The position numbers were made by a program, and so were the translations under genes. DNA of 64,000 nucleotides from Micromonospora arida (GTDB lineage: Bacteria; Actinomycetota; Actinomycetes; Mycobacteriales; Micromonosporaceae). Under the pieces are notes generated by a model. It was not told the DNA's origin and ran no database searches. It was given only the letters and a program-made list of their open reading frames with translations. Shown here piece after piece: positions 22,995 to 31,176 of the stretch (the first letter of the stretch is position 1; each line of letters begins with the position of its first letter). Where the stretch lies: positions 1 to 64,000 of the forward strand of contig NZ_QGSY01000137.1 in the NCBI RefSeq assembly GCF_003857035.1. The letters run 5' to 3'.

Positions 22995-23606
22995 TCACCG
23001 GTCGCGCGGTGGCTCCGGCAGGTCCGCCAGGTACGTCGGCCGGCGGGTCACCGCGTCGAGGACCTTGTCCACCACCCCGACCGCCGGCTCGACGATCCGG
23101 TTCCACGGCGGGGTGGCCGGCGTGCCCGGGTGCGGCCGGGTCGGCGCGGCCTCCTCGGCGATCTCCAACCGGTTGCCCAGCCGGATCAGCTCCTCCTCGG
23201 TCGCGACCGCGCGCAGCTCGGTGACCAGCGCGCCCACCCCGTCGACATGCCGGCGGACCCGCTCGGCGATCTCGGTCAGCGCCTCGTCCGTCAGCCCCTT
23301 CAGGGCGCTCAGCAGGGCCGCGTCGGCGTTGATCTCCGCGTCCACCCGCTCGGTGGCCTCCGGCAGTGCCGCGCGGACCGCCGGCAGCAGGTACTGCTCC
23401 TCGGCGGACAGGTGCCGCGACAGCGCGGCGGTGAGCACCGCCAACCCCTCCTGCGGCGTGGTGCCCGGGCCGGAGAGCTGGTCCAGCAGCGCCAGCAGTT
23501 GCCTGTGCTCCCGGTCGACGGTGTCGGCGATGCTGCGACCGGCGGGTCGGTAACCCTCCTCGGGTGCGGGCGTGGGCGGCAGCGGCGGCAGGGGAACAGC
23601 GGACAT
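22995..23606 (-). CDS. Hemerythrin HHE domain protein
   Basis: The 203-residue protein contains an HHE-type four-helix bundle: DTVDREHRQLLALLDQL, LSRHLSAEEQYLLPAV and a later RRHVDGVGALV, spaced as in non-heme di-iron hemerythrin-like proteins that bind O2, NO or iron. The N-terminus is proline-rich and the C-terminal 50 residues are an extra proline-rich tail. ATG 23606 has GGAGGGCACC upstream; the longer frame continues into intergenic DNA. Confidence 0.88.
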   Translation of the reverse strand: MSAVPLPPLPPTPAPEEGYRPAGRSIADTVDREHRQLLALLDQLSGPGTTPQEGLAVLTAALSRHLSAEEQYLLPAVRAALPEATERVDAEINADAALLSALKGLTDEALTEIAERVRRHVDGVGALVTELRAVATEEELIRLGNRLEIAEEAAPTRPHPGTPATPPWNRIVEPAVGVVDKVLDAVTRRPTYLADLPEPPRDR

Positions 23607-23754
23607 GGTGCCCTCCTCGACTGGCGGGCGGAAGCTCCGGCAGGGACGTACGGTCGTGGGCGGCGGTACCCGAACGCGGCCAACGCGAAACCGGCCCGTC
23701 GATGCGTCCACCCGCGCCGGCCTGTCGAGCGGCCCGGGCTGGTATGAAGAGGCG

Positions 23755-25083
23755 ATGACGAGCGATGCCGCCTCCGCCCTGCCCGACCCCACCGCAGAGG
23801 TCGTGGACCTCTGCCGCGACCTGCTGCGCATCGACACCACCAACACCGGTGACAACGACACCAGCGTCGGCGAGCGCCGCGCGGCCGAGTACGTGGCGGA
23901 GAAGCTCGCCGAGGTGGGCGTGGAGTCCGTCCTGCACGAGTCCGCGCCGGGCCGGGCGAACGTGGTGGCCCGCATCCCGGGCACCGACCCGAGCCGGGGC
24001 GCGCTGCTGGTGCACGGCCACCTGGACGTGGTGCCCGCCGACGCCGACGAGTGGTCGGTGGGCCCGTTCTCCGGCGAACTGCGCGACGGCTACCTCTGGG
24101 GACGGGGCGCCATCGACATGAAGGACTTCGACGCGATGGTGCTCGCCGTGGTGCGGCACTGGCAGCGCACCGGCGTACGACCCCCGCGCGACATCGTGCT
24201 CGCGTACACCGCCGACGAGGAGGCGGGCAGCGACTACGGCGCGCGCTTCCTGGTGGACAACCACCGGGGCCTCTTCGACGGCTGCACCGAGGCGATCGGT
24301 GAGGTCGGCGGCTTCTCCTACTCGGTCAACGACAGCCAGCGGCTCTACCTCATCGAGACCGCCGAGAAGGGCATCGACTGGCTGCGGCTGCACGCCAAGG
24401 GCCGCCCCGGGCACGGCTCGATGATGCACGACGACAACGCCGTCACCGCGCTCGCCGAGGCGGTCGCCCGGATCGGCCGGCACCGCTTCCCGGTGGTGGT
24501 GACCGACACCGTGCGGGCCTTCCTGACCGAGGTCTCCGACCTGCTCGGCATCGAGTTGGACCCGGACGACCCGGAGACGGCCATCGCGAAGCTCGGCCCC
24601 ATCGCCAACATCATCGGCGCGACCATTCGTAACACCGCCAACCCGACCCGGTTGAGCGCCGGCTACAAGGACAACGTCATCCCCGGCCGGGCCACCGCCA
24701 CCATCGACTGCCGCAGCCTGCCCGGCCAGTCCGAGCTGCTGGAGCGGCAGCTGCGTGAGCTGGTCGGCCCGGACATCGCGATCGAGTACGTCCAGCGGCA
24801 GCCGGCGCTGGAGACCACCTTCGACGGTGACCTGGTCGAGGCCATGTCGGCGGCCCTGCGCGCGGAGGACCCGGGGGCGCGGCCCGTTCCGTACATGCTC
24901 TCCGGGGGCACCGACGCCAAGGCGTTCTCGCAGCTCGGCATCCGCTGCTTCGGGTTCGCCCCGCTGCGGTTGCCCGCCGACCTGAACTTCTCGGCGTTGT
25001 TCCACGGCATCGACGAGCGCGTTCCGGTGGACGGACTACAGTTCGGCGTGCGGGTTCTCGACCGGTTCCTCCGCACCTGCTAG
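23755..25083 (+). CDS. M20-family zinc peptidase / deacylase
   Basis: The 442-residue protein is a full M20 (ArgE/DapE/aminoacylase-1) enzyme. Metal ligands are recognisable: His89 in VHGHLDVV with catalytic Asp91, bridging Asp121 in GRGAIDMKDF, and Glu154/Glu155 in TADEEAGSDYG. Residues around GHGSMMHDDNAVTALAEAV belong to the dimerisation lid. Such enzymes remove N-acyl groups or cleave dipeptides; the substrate cannot be told. It is divergent from the hemerythrin gene across about 150 bases. Confidence 0.92.
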   Translation: MTSDAASALPDPTAEVVDLCRDLLRIDTTNTGDNDTSVGERRAAEYVAEKLAEVGVESVLHESAPGRANVVARIPGTDPSRGALLVHGHLDVVPADADEWSVGPFSGELRDGYLWGRGAIDMKDFDAMVLAVVRHWQRTGVRPPRDIVLAYTADEEAGSDYGARFLVDNHRGLFDGCTEAIGEVGGFSYSVNDSQRLYLIETAEKGIDWLRLHAKGRPGHGSMMHDDNAVTALAEAVARIGRHRFPVVVTDTVRAFLTEVSDLLGIELDPDDPETAIAKLGPIANIIGATIRNTANPTRLSAGYKDNVIPGRATATIDCRSLPGQSELLERQLRELVGPDIAIEYVQRQPALETTFDGDLVEAMSAALRAEDPGARPVPYMLSGGTDAKAFSQLGIRCFGFAPLRLPADLNFSALFHGIDERVPVDGLQFGVRVLDRFLRTC

Positions 25084-25141
25084 TCGTGTCCGGCGGTGGC
25101 CGCCGGCGCGCAACCTCCCCATCGTGAAGGGACTGCCCCAC

Positions 25142-25804
25142 ATGACCGACCAGCATGGTGAGCTGGACGCCGCTCTCGAGCGGGTGATCGAAGCGGCCCG
25201 CCACCACCTGGCCGCCGTACGCGCCGCGCAGGGCCGCGTCGACGACGACGACGTCTGGCAGGCGTACGTGGCGTTGAACAACGCCTCCTTCGCGTACGAC
25301 GAGCGACTGCTCGACGCCTTCGGCGAGGTGACGCCGTGGGATGTCGACTCGATCGACCCGGACGAGGCCGACGAGCGTTTCGGCGGCGGCGAGGGTGCCG
25401 AGGCCAGCGACCCGCACCCCCGGGTGATCTCGGTGCGTCAGCGTCGTGACTACCGGGTGCCGAGCGTCGCCGCGCTGCTGCGGGTGGCCGAGGCGGCCCG
25501 CCGCGAGGGCACCCCGGAGGACGACGAGCCGGCGCCGGTGGAGGGCGTCGGCGAGGCGGTGCTGGAGCTGCTGCAGAGCGGTGACGGCTCGCTCGGCGCG
25601 TTGGACGTCCCCGAGTTGGAGCCGCTCGACGGGGTGGTCATGGTCAGCGAGGTGGGCACCCCGGTCGATCTGGAGTCGTTCGACGACGACGACGCGGTCG
25701 GCCCGTTCCAGCCGGCGGCCGACGACCGGCTGGTCGGTCGGCTCGACGAGCACCCGTTCCTGGAGCTCGACGACGACCACGACCACGCGGGGCACCAGCA
25801 CTAG
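25142..25804 (+). CDS. Acidic hypothetical protein with His-rich C-terminus
   Basis: The 220-residue protein is acidic, with an N-terminal helical domain (LDAALERVIEAARHHLAAVRAAQG, then DDDVWQAYVALNNASFAYDERL) that looks like a conserved actinobacterial family of unknown function. The last residues (LELDDDHDHAGHQH) are His/Asp-rich and could bind metal. ATG 25142 has GAAGGGA upstream. It follows the peptidase gene by 58 bases and precedes a strong terminator. Confidence 0.75.
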   Translation: MTDQHGELDAALERVIEAARHHLAAVRAAQGRVDDDDVWQAYVALNNASFAYDERLLDAFGEVTPWDVDSIDPDEADERFGGGEGAEASDPHPRVISVRQRRDYRVPSVAALLRVAEAARREGTPEDDEPAPVEGVGEAVLELLQSGDGSLGALDVPELEPLDGVVMVSEVGTPVDLESFDDDDAVGPFQPAADDRLVGRLDEHPFLELDDDHDHAGHQH

Positions 25805-25811
25805 GCCGGCT

Positions 25812-25843
25812 GCCGTCCGGGGCCGGCTCCGGCCTCGGACGGC
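25812..25843. terminator. Bidirectional terminator hairpin
   Basis: The arms GCCGTCCGGGGCCGG (25812-25826) and CCGGCCTCGGACGGC (25829-25843) pair along 15 positions with one mismatch and almost no loop. It lies between the convergent acidic-protein and DUF5703 genes. Confidence 0.75.
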
Positions 25844-25855
25844 GCCGCCCGGTCG

Positions 25856-26047
25856 TCAGTACGACAGACCAGGCTGCGGCTGGTTGACCCGCCGACGACG
25901 CAGCACCACCTGCCGCGTGCCGTCCCGGTACAGCCGCACCCGGGCCAACTCCCATCCGGAGAACTCCGCCTGGATCGCCAACTGCGCCGCGGCGGTCAGC
26001 CGGTCGACGTTCGGCGGCAGCCGCAGTGGCGCGTATTCGTAGTCCAT
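25856..26047 (-). CDS. DUF5703 family protein
   Basis: The 63-residue protein matches the small actinobacterial DUF5703 family: MDYEYAPLRLPPNVDR, then LAIQAEFSGWELARVRLY and a basic end VVLRRRRVNQPQ. The ATG at 26047 gives the family N-terminus; the longer frame upstream adds unrelated residues. Function unknown. It stands alone. Confidence 0.88.
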   Translation of the reverse strand: MDYEYAPLRLPPNVDRLTAAAQLAIQAEFSGWELARVRLYRDGTRQVVLRRRRVNQPQPGLSY

Positions 26048-26165
26048 GCCTCCATGCTGCCCAGCCCAGCGGGCGTTCGCCACCCCCTCCGGAGTGACCA
26101 ACGACGCCGCCGCGGGCGGTTAGTGCCGCCCCGTCCTTCCTCGCTGCCCCGCGTCCCCGTCGCGC

Positions 26166-26234
26166 CGATCTTGCAGTTTCTGTCGCCGAGATGAGTGGGA
26201 CGTTCCCTATGTCGCGACAGAAACTGCAAGATCG
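26166..26234. repeat. Intergenic 21-bp perfect inverted repeat
   Basis: Arms at 26166-26186 (CGATCTTGCAGTTTCTGTCGC) can be given only in part here: left arm starts CGATCTTGCAGTTTC and right arm (26214-26234) starts GCGACAGAAACTGC. They are perfectly complementary over 21 bp, with a 27-base spacer. It lies downstream of the minus-strand SseB-like gene and upstream of DUF5703. It is AT-richer than its surroundings, codes for nothing and looks like a dispersed palindromic repeat rather than a simple terminator. Confidence 0.9.
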
Positions 26235-26270
26235 CGGAAGAGGGTGCGTCGTCCCGGTTGGGCAGGGGCG

Positions 26271-27140
26271 TCAGGCTGTGGGGACGTTCGCCGTCAGCAG
26301 GGCGGCGAGGGCCGAGGCGGCGAGGGCGACCGCCCGAGGGCTGCCCGGGTCGACCGTCAGCCCCCAGGACGAGTCCGGCCAGTCCTCGAACAGGTCGGCG
26401 CAGGGCAGCGCGACGAACGGCACCCCGTCCCCGGCGAACGCGGCGAGCGCCCCCGGCGAGGTGAAGACCGGCAGCAGCGGCGCGCCGGTCGCGTCACCGA
26501 CCACCATCCACGGGAAGTCGGCGTCCGGCGCCGGTTCCCCGGAGAGGGGAACGCACACCGTGGCGCCGGCCAGCGCTCCGAGGTAGCCGGGCAGGTCGCG
26601 CTGGCCGACGGCGGCGGCGAGCCGCGCAACCACCGCCGGCTCTGCGTCGACGGGTGTCGCCTCGGCGGGTGCCGCTCCCGTCGGAGCCGCCCCGGCCGGA
26701 GCCGCCTCGACCTGGGGCACCTCGACGGGCGCCGGCCGATCGATCGACAGCGCCGCAGGGCCGGGGCGCGCGGCCGGCGGCACCCCAGGGCCGGGACCGG
26801 TGGTCGGTGGCACCGGCTGGCAGGAGAGCGCGCCGGGTTCGTCGGTCAACACCTCGGCGGCGGTACGGGTCACGAGCACACTGAGCCGCTCCACCTGCTC
26901 CGGAGTGCGCGCCGCCTCGTACCACCAGCCCTCGTCGCCGGTCGGGCGGTGCCAGCCGAGCGCGGCCAGGCGTGCCTCGTCGTGGCCGGGGCAGATCACC
27001 CGCACCACCTCGCGGCGCACCAGCAGCCGGATCCCGCGCGGACCGGCGGAGAGCTCCAGGTCGGTGTCCCGGTCGCAGCGGGAGACGCTGTCCCGCAGCC
27101 GAGCGGCGATCTCGGGCCAGGTCGGCGCCGGCGACGTCAC
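26271..27140 (-). CDS. SseB/TY-Chap-like protein of an ESX-peripheral cluster
   Basis: The 289-residue protein has an N-terminal domain (WPEIAARLRDSVSRCDRDTD, then LELSAGPRGIRLLVRREVVRVICPGHD) resembling the TY-Chap-type chaperone-like fold, an Ala/Pro-rich linker, and a C-terminal SseB-like domain with TVCVPLSGEP, LLPVFTSPGALAAFAGDG and WGLTVDPGSPRAV. Such proteins occur beside secreted-toxin and ESX genes in actinomycetes. GTG 27140 overlaps the stop of the upstream YbaB gene (GTGA), so the two are translationally coupled. Confidence 0.7.
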   Translation of the reverse strand: MTSPAPTWPEIAARLRDSVSRCDRDTDLELSAGPRGIRLLVRREVVRVICPGHDEARLAALGWHRPTGDEGWWYEAARTPEQVERLSVLVTRTAAEVLTDEPGALSCQPVPPTTGPGPGVPPAARPGPAALSIDRPAPVEVPQVEAAPAGAAPTGAAPAEATPVDAEPAVVARLAAAVGQRDLPGYLGALAGATVCVPLSGEPAPDADFPWMVVGDATGAPLLPVFTSPGALAAFAGDGVPFVALPCADLFEDWPDSSWGLTVDPGSPRAVALAASALAALLTANVPTA

Positions 27141-27556
27141 GCCGGTGCGCCCGGCAGGCGGTCGTCCAGCCGACCGAGCCGGGCCACGGTCTCCTCCAGC
27201 CGGCCCAGCGCCGAGAAGTCCCCCGGAGTGCCGAACAGGTCGCCGAGCCCTGCGCCGAGCGCGACGTCCAACCCCTCGGTGTGCTCGTCGACGTGCCCGG
27301 AGGCAACCTCCCGAGCCCGCCGGTACGCGTCGAGCACCAACTCGGCAACCCCCTCCGTGCCGGCGCGCAGGGCGGCGGGCGCGAGGGTGAGGCCGGTCAG
27401 CGCGCCGGTGGCGTCGACGGTCGCCGAGACCAGCCCGCTCTCGTCGACCGCGGTGCCGGACAGCTCGGCCAGGTCGTCGCGGAGGCCCGCGAACCGGCGT
27501 TCGATGTCGGCGATCCGCCCGGCGAGCGCGTCGAACGCGGACGTCGGGTCCGTCAT
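27137..27556 (-). CDS. YbaB/EbfC-type nucleoid-like protein of an ESX-peripheral cluster
   Basis: The 139-residue protein has the YbaB/EbfC layout: a first helix (FDALAGRIADIERRFAGLRDDL), a strand pair (GLVSATVDATGALTGLTLAP) and a last helix (GVAELVLDAYRRAREVA). Classical YbaB binds DNA, but many actinobacterial copies sit with WXG/ESX genes and may bind proteins instead. ATG 27556 is preceded by GGGGAGGATTCTC. It is divergent from the EspC-like gene, sharing a 92-base promoter region. Confidence 0.8.
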   Translation of the reverse strand: MTDPTSAFDALAGRIADIERRFAGLRDDLAELSGTAVDESGLVSATVDATGALTGLTLAPAALRAGTEGVAELVLDAYRRAREVASGHVDEHTEGLDVALGAGLGDLFGTPGDFSALGRLEETVARLGRLDDRLPGAPA

Positions 27557-27648
27557 GAGAATCCTCCCCGTGGATTGTGCGACCGGGTGGTGCCCGGCGG
27601 CCGGGAGATCGTATCGTCGGTGCGCTCGACTCATGGGGGAGGAACGGC

Positions 27649-27981
27649 ATGCCGCCGGATATCGATGTCGACGTGCAGGCGGTCCGTCGACTGGAGACAG
27701 CCGCCAAGCAGGTCGCCAGCTCGCTGGCCGCGCTGGAGCGGCAGATCGTCTCGGCCGGCGACGTGCCGTCGGACGCCTTCGGTCACCTGCCGTTCGCCAG
27801 CGACATGCTCCGCGACAAGTACGCCGAGCAGGTCACCGGCGGCAAGGAGTTGTTCGCCGCCGCGAACGCCGCGTTCGGCCGGGTCGCCACGGCGCTGGCC
27901 GACACGGTCGAGGCGTACGAGCACAACGAACGGGACCTCGACGCCGGGTTCAAGGCCATCCAGTCGGGGCTGCCCGGATGA
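27649..27981 (+). CDS. EspC/ESX-type small helical secretion target
   Basis: The 110-residue protein has two long helices (VQAVRRLETAAKQVASSLAALERQIVSAG and a second ending ALADTVEAYEHNERDLDAGFKAIQ) separated by a loop, as in EspC-like and WXG100-type secreted proteins. It has no signal peptide. The acidic, Tyr-containing end (YEHNERD) resembles the C-terminal YxxxD/E export signal of ESX substrates. ATG 27649 has GGGAGGAACGGC upstream. It overlaps the next gene by four bases (ATGA). Confidence 0.72.
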   Translation: MPPDIDVDVQAVRRLETAAKQVASSLAALERQIVSAGDVPSDAFGHLPFASDMLRDKYAEQVTGGKELFAAANAAFGRVATALADTVEAYEHNERDLDAGFKAIQSGLPG

Positions 27982-29039
27982 GCGGCCCGGCCGGCAGCGC
28001 CGTCCAACTGTGGAACGGCCTGGACAGCGCGCTCTCCGGGGTGCAGGACGCCGTCGACAGTGTCTGCCGGACCCTGGCCTGGCCACTGATCCAGCTCGTC
28101 GACCTGGTCGACGGCGAGCCGGCCGTGCTGCGCGCGAAGGCCGCCGAGTGGGACGCGCTGGCCGCGCAGGTGCGCGACCTGGCCCAGGGCCACCGCGGCA
28201 CCCGGGAGTCCGCGCAGGCCGGCTGGCGCTCACCGTCCGGTGTGGCGTACGGCCAGCGGTTGGCCGAGGTGGAGCAGCAGCTCCTCGACGTCGCCGAGCA
28301 GTTCGCCGCGACCGCGGAATACCTGCGCAGTGTCGCCGACGGCCTGCAGACCGTGCACGACGTGCTCGTGGACCTCTGCGTGGAGTTCGTGAACTTCCTC
28401 CTGGTGACGCTGGTGACGGCGTTGCTGATGGCGCCGGTGACCATGGGGGCGTCCTGGGCGGTCGGCGTGGGCGTGACAGTGACCAGGGCCCTGGTCGTGG
28501 TCACCCGGATGCTGAAGGTCATCCGGCCGCTGGCGGTGCATCTGCAGAAGGTCATCCGCCTGCTCCAGCGGGTCATGCTGTACCTGCGCAAGCTGCAGGC
28601 ACACCTGGACAAGTTGGTCAAGATGCAGGACAAGCTGCGTACCGGCAAGAAGTACGCCGACAAGCGGCACGCCGCCGGCAAGGCCGACAAGTGGTTCCAC
28701 AAAATTTTCGACCCCACGAAGGGCACCTACAAGCTGGGCAAGTCCGGTTCCCCGTTCGACATGGGCGTCCTCGACCGGGCCGCCGCGCTGCGGGCGCACG
28801 GGGTCGCCGACGGGGCCCGGGTGATCGCCCGGGACTGGGCGACGAACCTGCCGTGGAACGTGCCGAACTCGGTCGTGCACGGCGTCACCTGGGGGACGGT
28901 CGCGTTGACCAGCGGGCTCTCCGTTCCCGGCAGCGAACAGGTCGGCGACCAGATCGACCAGGCGGTGCAGGGCGGCGCGGACTGGATCGACCAGAATGTC
29001 TTCGGGCAGCCGCCGGCGGGTCAGCCGGCGGGCCGCTAG
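27978..29039 (+). CDS. WXG-like N-terminal membrane-associated protein
   Basis: The 353-residue protein has a WXG100-like helical hairpin in the N-terminal third; its turn reads AGWRSPSGVAYGQRL, followed by a coiled coil (AEVEQQLLDVAEQFAATAEYL). Residues around 140-185 are strongly hydrophobic (LLVTLVTALLMAPVTMGASW...VGVTVTRALVVV), then a basic helical region and a C-terminal domain with no recognised family (DMGVLDRAAALRAHG, WATNLPWNVPNS). The layout is that of an ESX-associated effector or scaffold. Translation is coupled to the EspC-like gene; the partner gene follows after 12 bases. Confidence 0.75.
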   Translation: MSGPAGSAVQLWNGLDSALSGVQDAVDSVCRTLAWPLIQLVDLVDGEPAVLRAKAAEWDALAAQVRDLAQGHRGTRESAQAGWRSPSGVAYGQRLAEVEQQLLDVAEQFAATAEYLRSVADGLQTVHDVLVDLCVEFVNFLLVTLVTALLMAPVTMGASWAVGVGVTVTRALVVVTRMLKVIRPLAVHLQKVIRLLQRVMLYLRKLQAHLDKLVKMQDKLRTGKKYADKRHAAGKADKWFHKIFDPTKGTYKLGKSGSPFDMGVLDRAAALRAHGVADGARVIARDWATNLPWNVPNSVVHGVTWGTVALTSGLSVPGSEQVGDQIDQAVQGGADWIDQNVFGQPPAGQPAGR

Positions 29040-29051
29040 GAGGAACGCGTG

Positions 29052-29957
29052 ATGTCAGAGGAGCGAGGCCGGCTCGGTCGGTTCACCGACGCGGTGCTCG
29101 GCGGCGCGCGGGCCGCCCGGGACAAGGCCCGCGAGCTGCGCGACGAGTTCCGCACCAGCGACGAACCCGAACGTGCTCTCGTCGCGCCACTGCTGCCCGG
29201 TCAGGAGTTGCGCTACGTGGGGCTCGGCCCGGTCCGCGCCCCGCAGACCCACAAGGCCGGTCGGCAGCTCGCCGATGTGATGGCCGACGAGTTTGTCGAC
29301 TCGCTCGACCCGAAGGTGCTGTTCGGGCTCCTCAACATCGTCAACCCGGTGGTCTGGGTGGACGCGGTGCTGACGCCGGTCCGGCTGGCCGCGGGCGTGC
29401 TGCTGCTGCCCGGTAAGGCCGGTGCCATCGCCGCCGGTGTGCCGGAGGCGGCCGAACCGGAGCCGACTCCACCACACCAGCGGGTGCAGCGCGATCCCAT
29501 CCCGCTCACCGAGGAGCAGGAGGCGTTCCGCGCCCTGTTCCGGCTCAGCCTGTACCGCCCGCTGGCCGAGCAACTCGCCGAGATCGCCTACCGTCGCCGG
29601 TTCGTCTTCAGCGGCGACCTCGCCACCCTCGCCGGCAGCCTGCTGCTCTTCCTGGAGCGTTACAGCGGCACCCCGCTGGCGGTGACCGACACCCACCTGC
29701 ACCTGCTGCGGATGGGCCCCCGCCCGGACGCCGACCGGCCCGACCGACGGCAACCGCGGGTGCTGTGGAGTGTGCGTCGCGACCGGGTCGCCCGGGTCGA
29801 CTCGGAGCGCGGCGCGACCGGGCTCGTGCAGCTGACGTCCACGATCGTCTTCGACGACGGCTCGTGGATCCGGCTCACCCAGCCCGCGCTCCGCGACGAC
29901 CAGTCACGCTTCCTGACCGCGATCCACGACCTCCCCGGGCAGCGCCCTCAGCCGTGA
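29052..29957 (+). CDS. Hypothetical protein of the ESX-peripheral cluster
   Basis: The 301-residue protein starts with a basic helix (RFTDAVLGGARAARDKARELRDEF), has a short hydrophobic stretch near residues 90-125 (LLNIVNPVVWVDAVLTPVRLAAGVLLLPG) and a C-terminal beta-rich segment (VTDTHLHLLRMG, RVLWSVRRDRVARVDSE, TSTIVFDDGSWIRL) that resembles a PH-like fold. No family is recognised with confidence. An AGGAGG site serves either GTG 29049 or ATG 29052; I use ATG. It is the last gene of the plus-strand part of the cluster. Confidence 0.72.
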   Translation: MSEERGRLGRFTDAVLGGARAARDKARELRDEFRTSDEPERALVAPLLPGQELRYVGLGPVRAPQTHKAGRQLADVMADEFVDSLDPKVLFGLLNIVNPVVWVDAVLTPVRLAAGVLLLPGKAGAIAAGVPEAAEPEPTPPHQRVQRDPIPLTEEQEAFRALFRLSLYRPLAEQLAEIAYRRRFVFSGDLATLAGSLLLFLERYSGTPLAVTDTHLHLLRMGPRPDADRPDRRQPRVLWSVRRDRVARVDSERGATGLVQLTSTIVFDDGSWIRLTQPALRDDQSRFLTAIHDLPGQRPQP

Positions 29958-30011
29958 TCCGGCGTGCGGGGCCAGCCGTGATCCGGCGCGTTGGGCCAGC
30001 CGGGACCCGGC
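29949..30011 (+). repeat. 24-bp tandem repeat spanning a stop codon
   Basis: Two 24-bp units (29949-29972 and 29973-29996, each starting CAGCCGTGATCCGGCG) are followed by a degenerate third unit to about 30011. The first unit contains the TGA stop of the preceding gene, so the repeat duplicates a gene end. It fills most of the gap to the convergent aldo/keto reductase gene. Confidence 0.8.
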
Positions 30012-30018
30012 CGGCTGG

Positions 30019-30990
30019 TCAGCCGTCGCGTTCGGGGTAGCCGACCGGTACCGCGGAGACGTCGTCCAGCGCGGTGGTGATCTCCTCGGGCAGGGTGATC
30101 CGTTCCACTGCGAGCGCGCCGAGGAGTTGCCCGACCGTGCGCGCGCCGAGGATCGGCGCGGTCACGCCGGGCCGGTCCCGGATCCACGCCAACGCCACCT
30201 CCAAGGGCGACACCCCCAGGCCACCGGCCGCGGTCGCCACCGCCTCCACGATGCTGGAGCAGCGCGGCTCCAGGTAGGTCGAGACGAACCGCTCGAAGTG
30301 CGGCGACGCGGCCCGGGAGTCGGCCGGGCGGCCGTGCCGGTACTTGCCGGTGAGCACGCCCCGGCCCAGCGGCGACCAGGGCAGCACGCCGAGGCCGAGC
30401 GCGTCGCACGCGGGCAGCACCTCCCGCTCCACGCCCCGCTCCAGCAGCGAATACTCCACCTGAGAGGCGACCACCGGCGCCCGCCCCGGCCAGGCGGTCT
30501 GCCAGGCGGCGGCCCGCGCGGTCTGCCAGCCGGAGAAGTTCGACACCCCGACGTAGCGGACCTTGCCGCTGGCCACCGCGTGGTCCAGGGCGGCCAGGGT
30601 CTCTTCGAGGGGGGTGTCCGGGTCGTACCCGTGCACCTGGAACAGGTCGACGTGGTCGGTGCCGAGCCGGCGCAGCGACGCGTCCAAGGTGCGCAGCAGG
30701 TGCCCCCGGGAGCCGTCCCGACGTCGGCCACTGCCGGGGCGCAACCCGGCCTTGGTGGCGATCAGCAGGTCCTCACGGGGGACGAGGGAGCCCAGCAGCG
30801 AGCCGATCACCGACTCGGCGTCGCCGTCGCCGTACACATCGGCGGTGTCGATCAGGTTGCCGCCCGCGTCGAGGTAACTCTTCAGCTGAGCGGCCGCATC
30901 GTCGGCGTCGGTGTCCCGGCCCCAGGTCATGGTGCCGAGCGCGAGCCGGGAAACCGCCAGCCCGCTTCGGCCGAGCGGTCGCTGTTGCAT
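30019..30990 (-). CDS. Aldo/keto reductase
   Basis: The 323-residue protein is a complete aldo/keto reductase TIM barrel: [19 protein letters not shown] at the N-terminus, [15 protein letters not shown] with the catalytic Asp and Tyr, [14 protein letters not shown] with the Lys, [13 protein letters not shown] with the His, and the C-terminal cofactor site around [15 protein letters not shown]. It should reduce aldehydes or ketones with NADPH; the substrate is unknown. It is divergent from the oxidoreductase gene across about 190 bases. Confidence 0.93.
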   Translation of the reverse strand: MQQRPLGRSGLAVSRLALGTMTWGRDTDADDAAAQLKSYLDAGGNLIDTADVYGDGDAESVIGSLLGSLVPREDLLIATKAGLRPGSGRRRDGSRGHLLRTLDASLRRLGTDHVDLFQVHGYDPDTPLEETLAALDHAVASGKVRYVGVSNFSGWQTARAAAWQTAWPGRAPVVASQVEYSLLERGVEREVLPACDALGLGVLPWSPLGRGVLTGKYRHGRPADSRAASPHFERFVSTYLEPRCSSIVEAVATAAGGLGVSPLEVALAWIRDRPGVTAPILGARTVGQLLGALAVERITLPEEITTALDDVSAVPVGYPERDG

Positions 30991-31176
30991 GGGTGAACCT
31001 TATTTCGAACCTGCCGCCACGGATATCCTCGCTCCCGTATCTCTGCCGGTTCTGCCGGTTCCGCCGCCCCGGGCTGCCCCGATGGAGGGGGGATCAAAGG
31101 GGTCGAGCCGGTGATCGAGTCCGTTATCGGCATTGCGTAACCTGGGGCGACCTGTGCCACGGATGGGGGAGGACCA

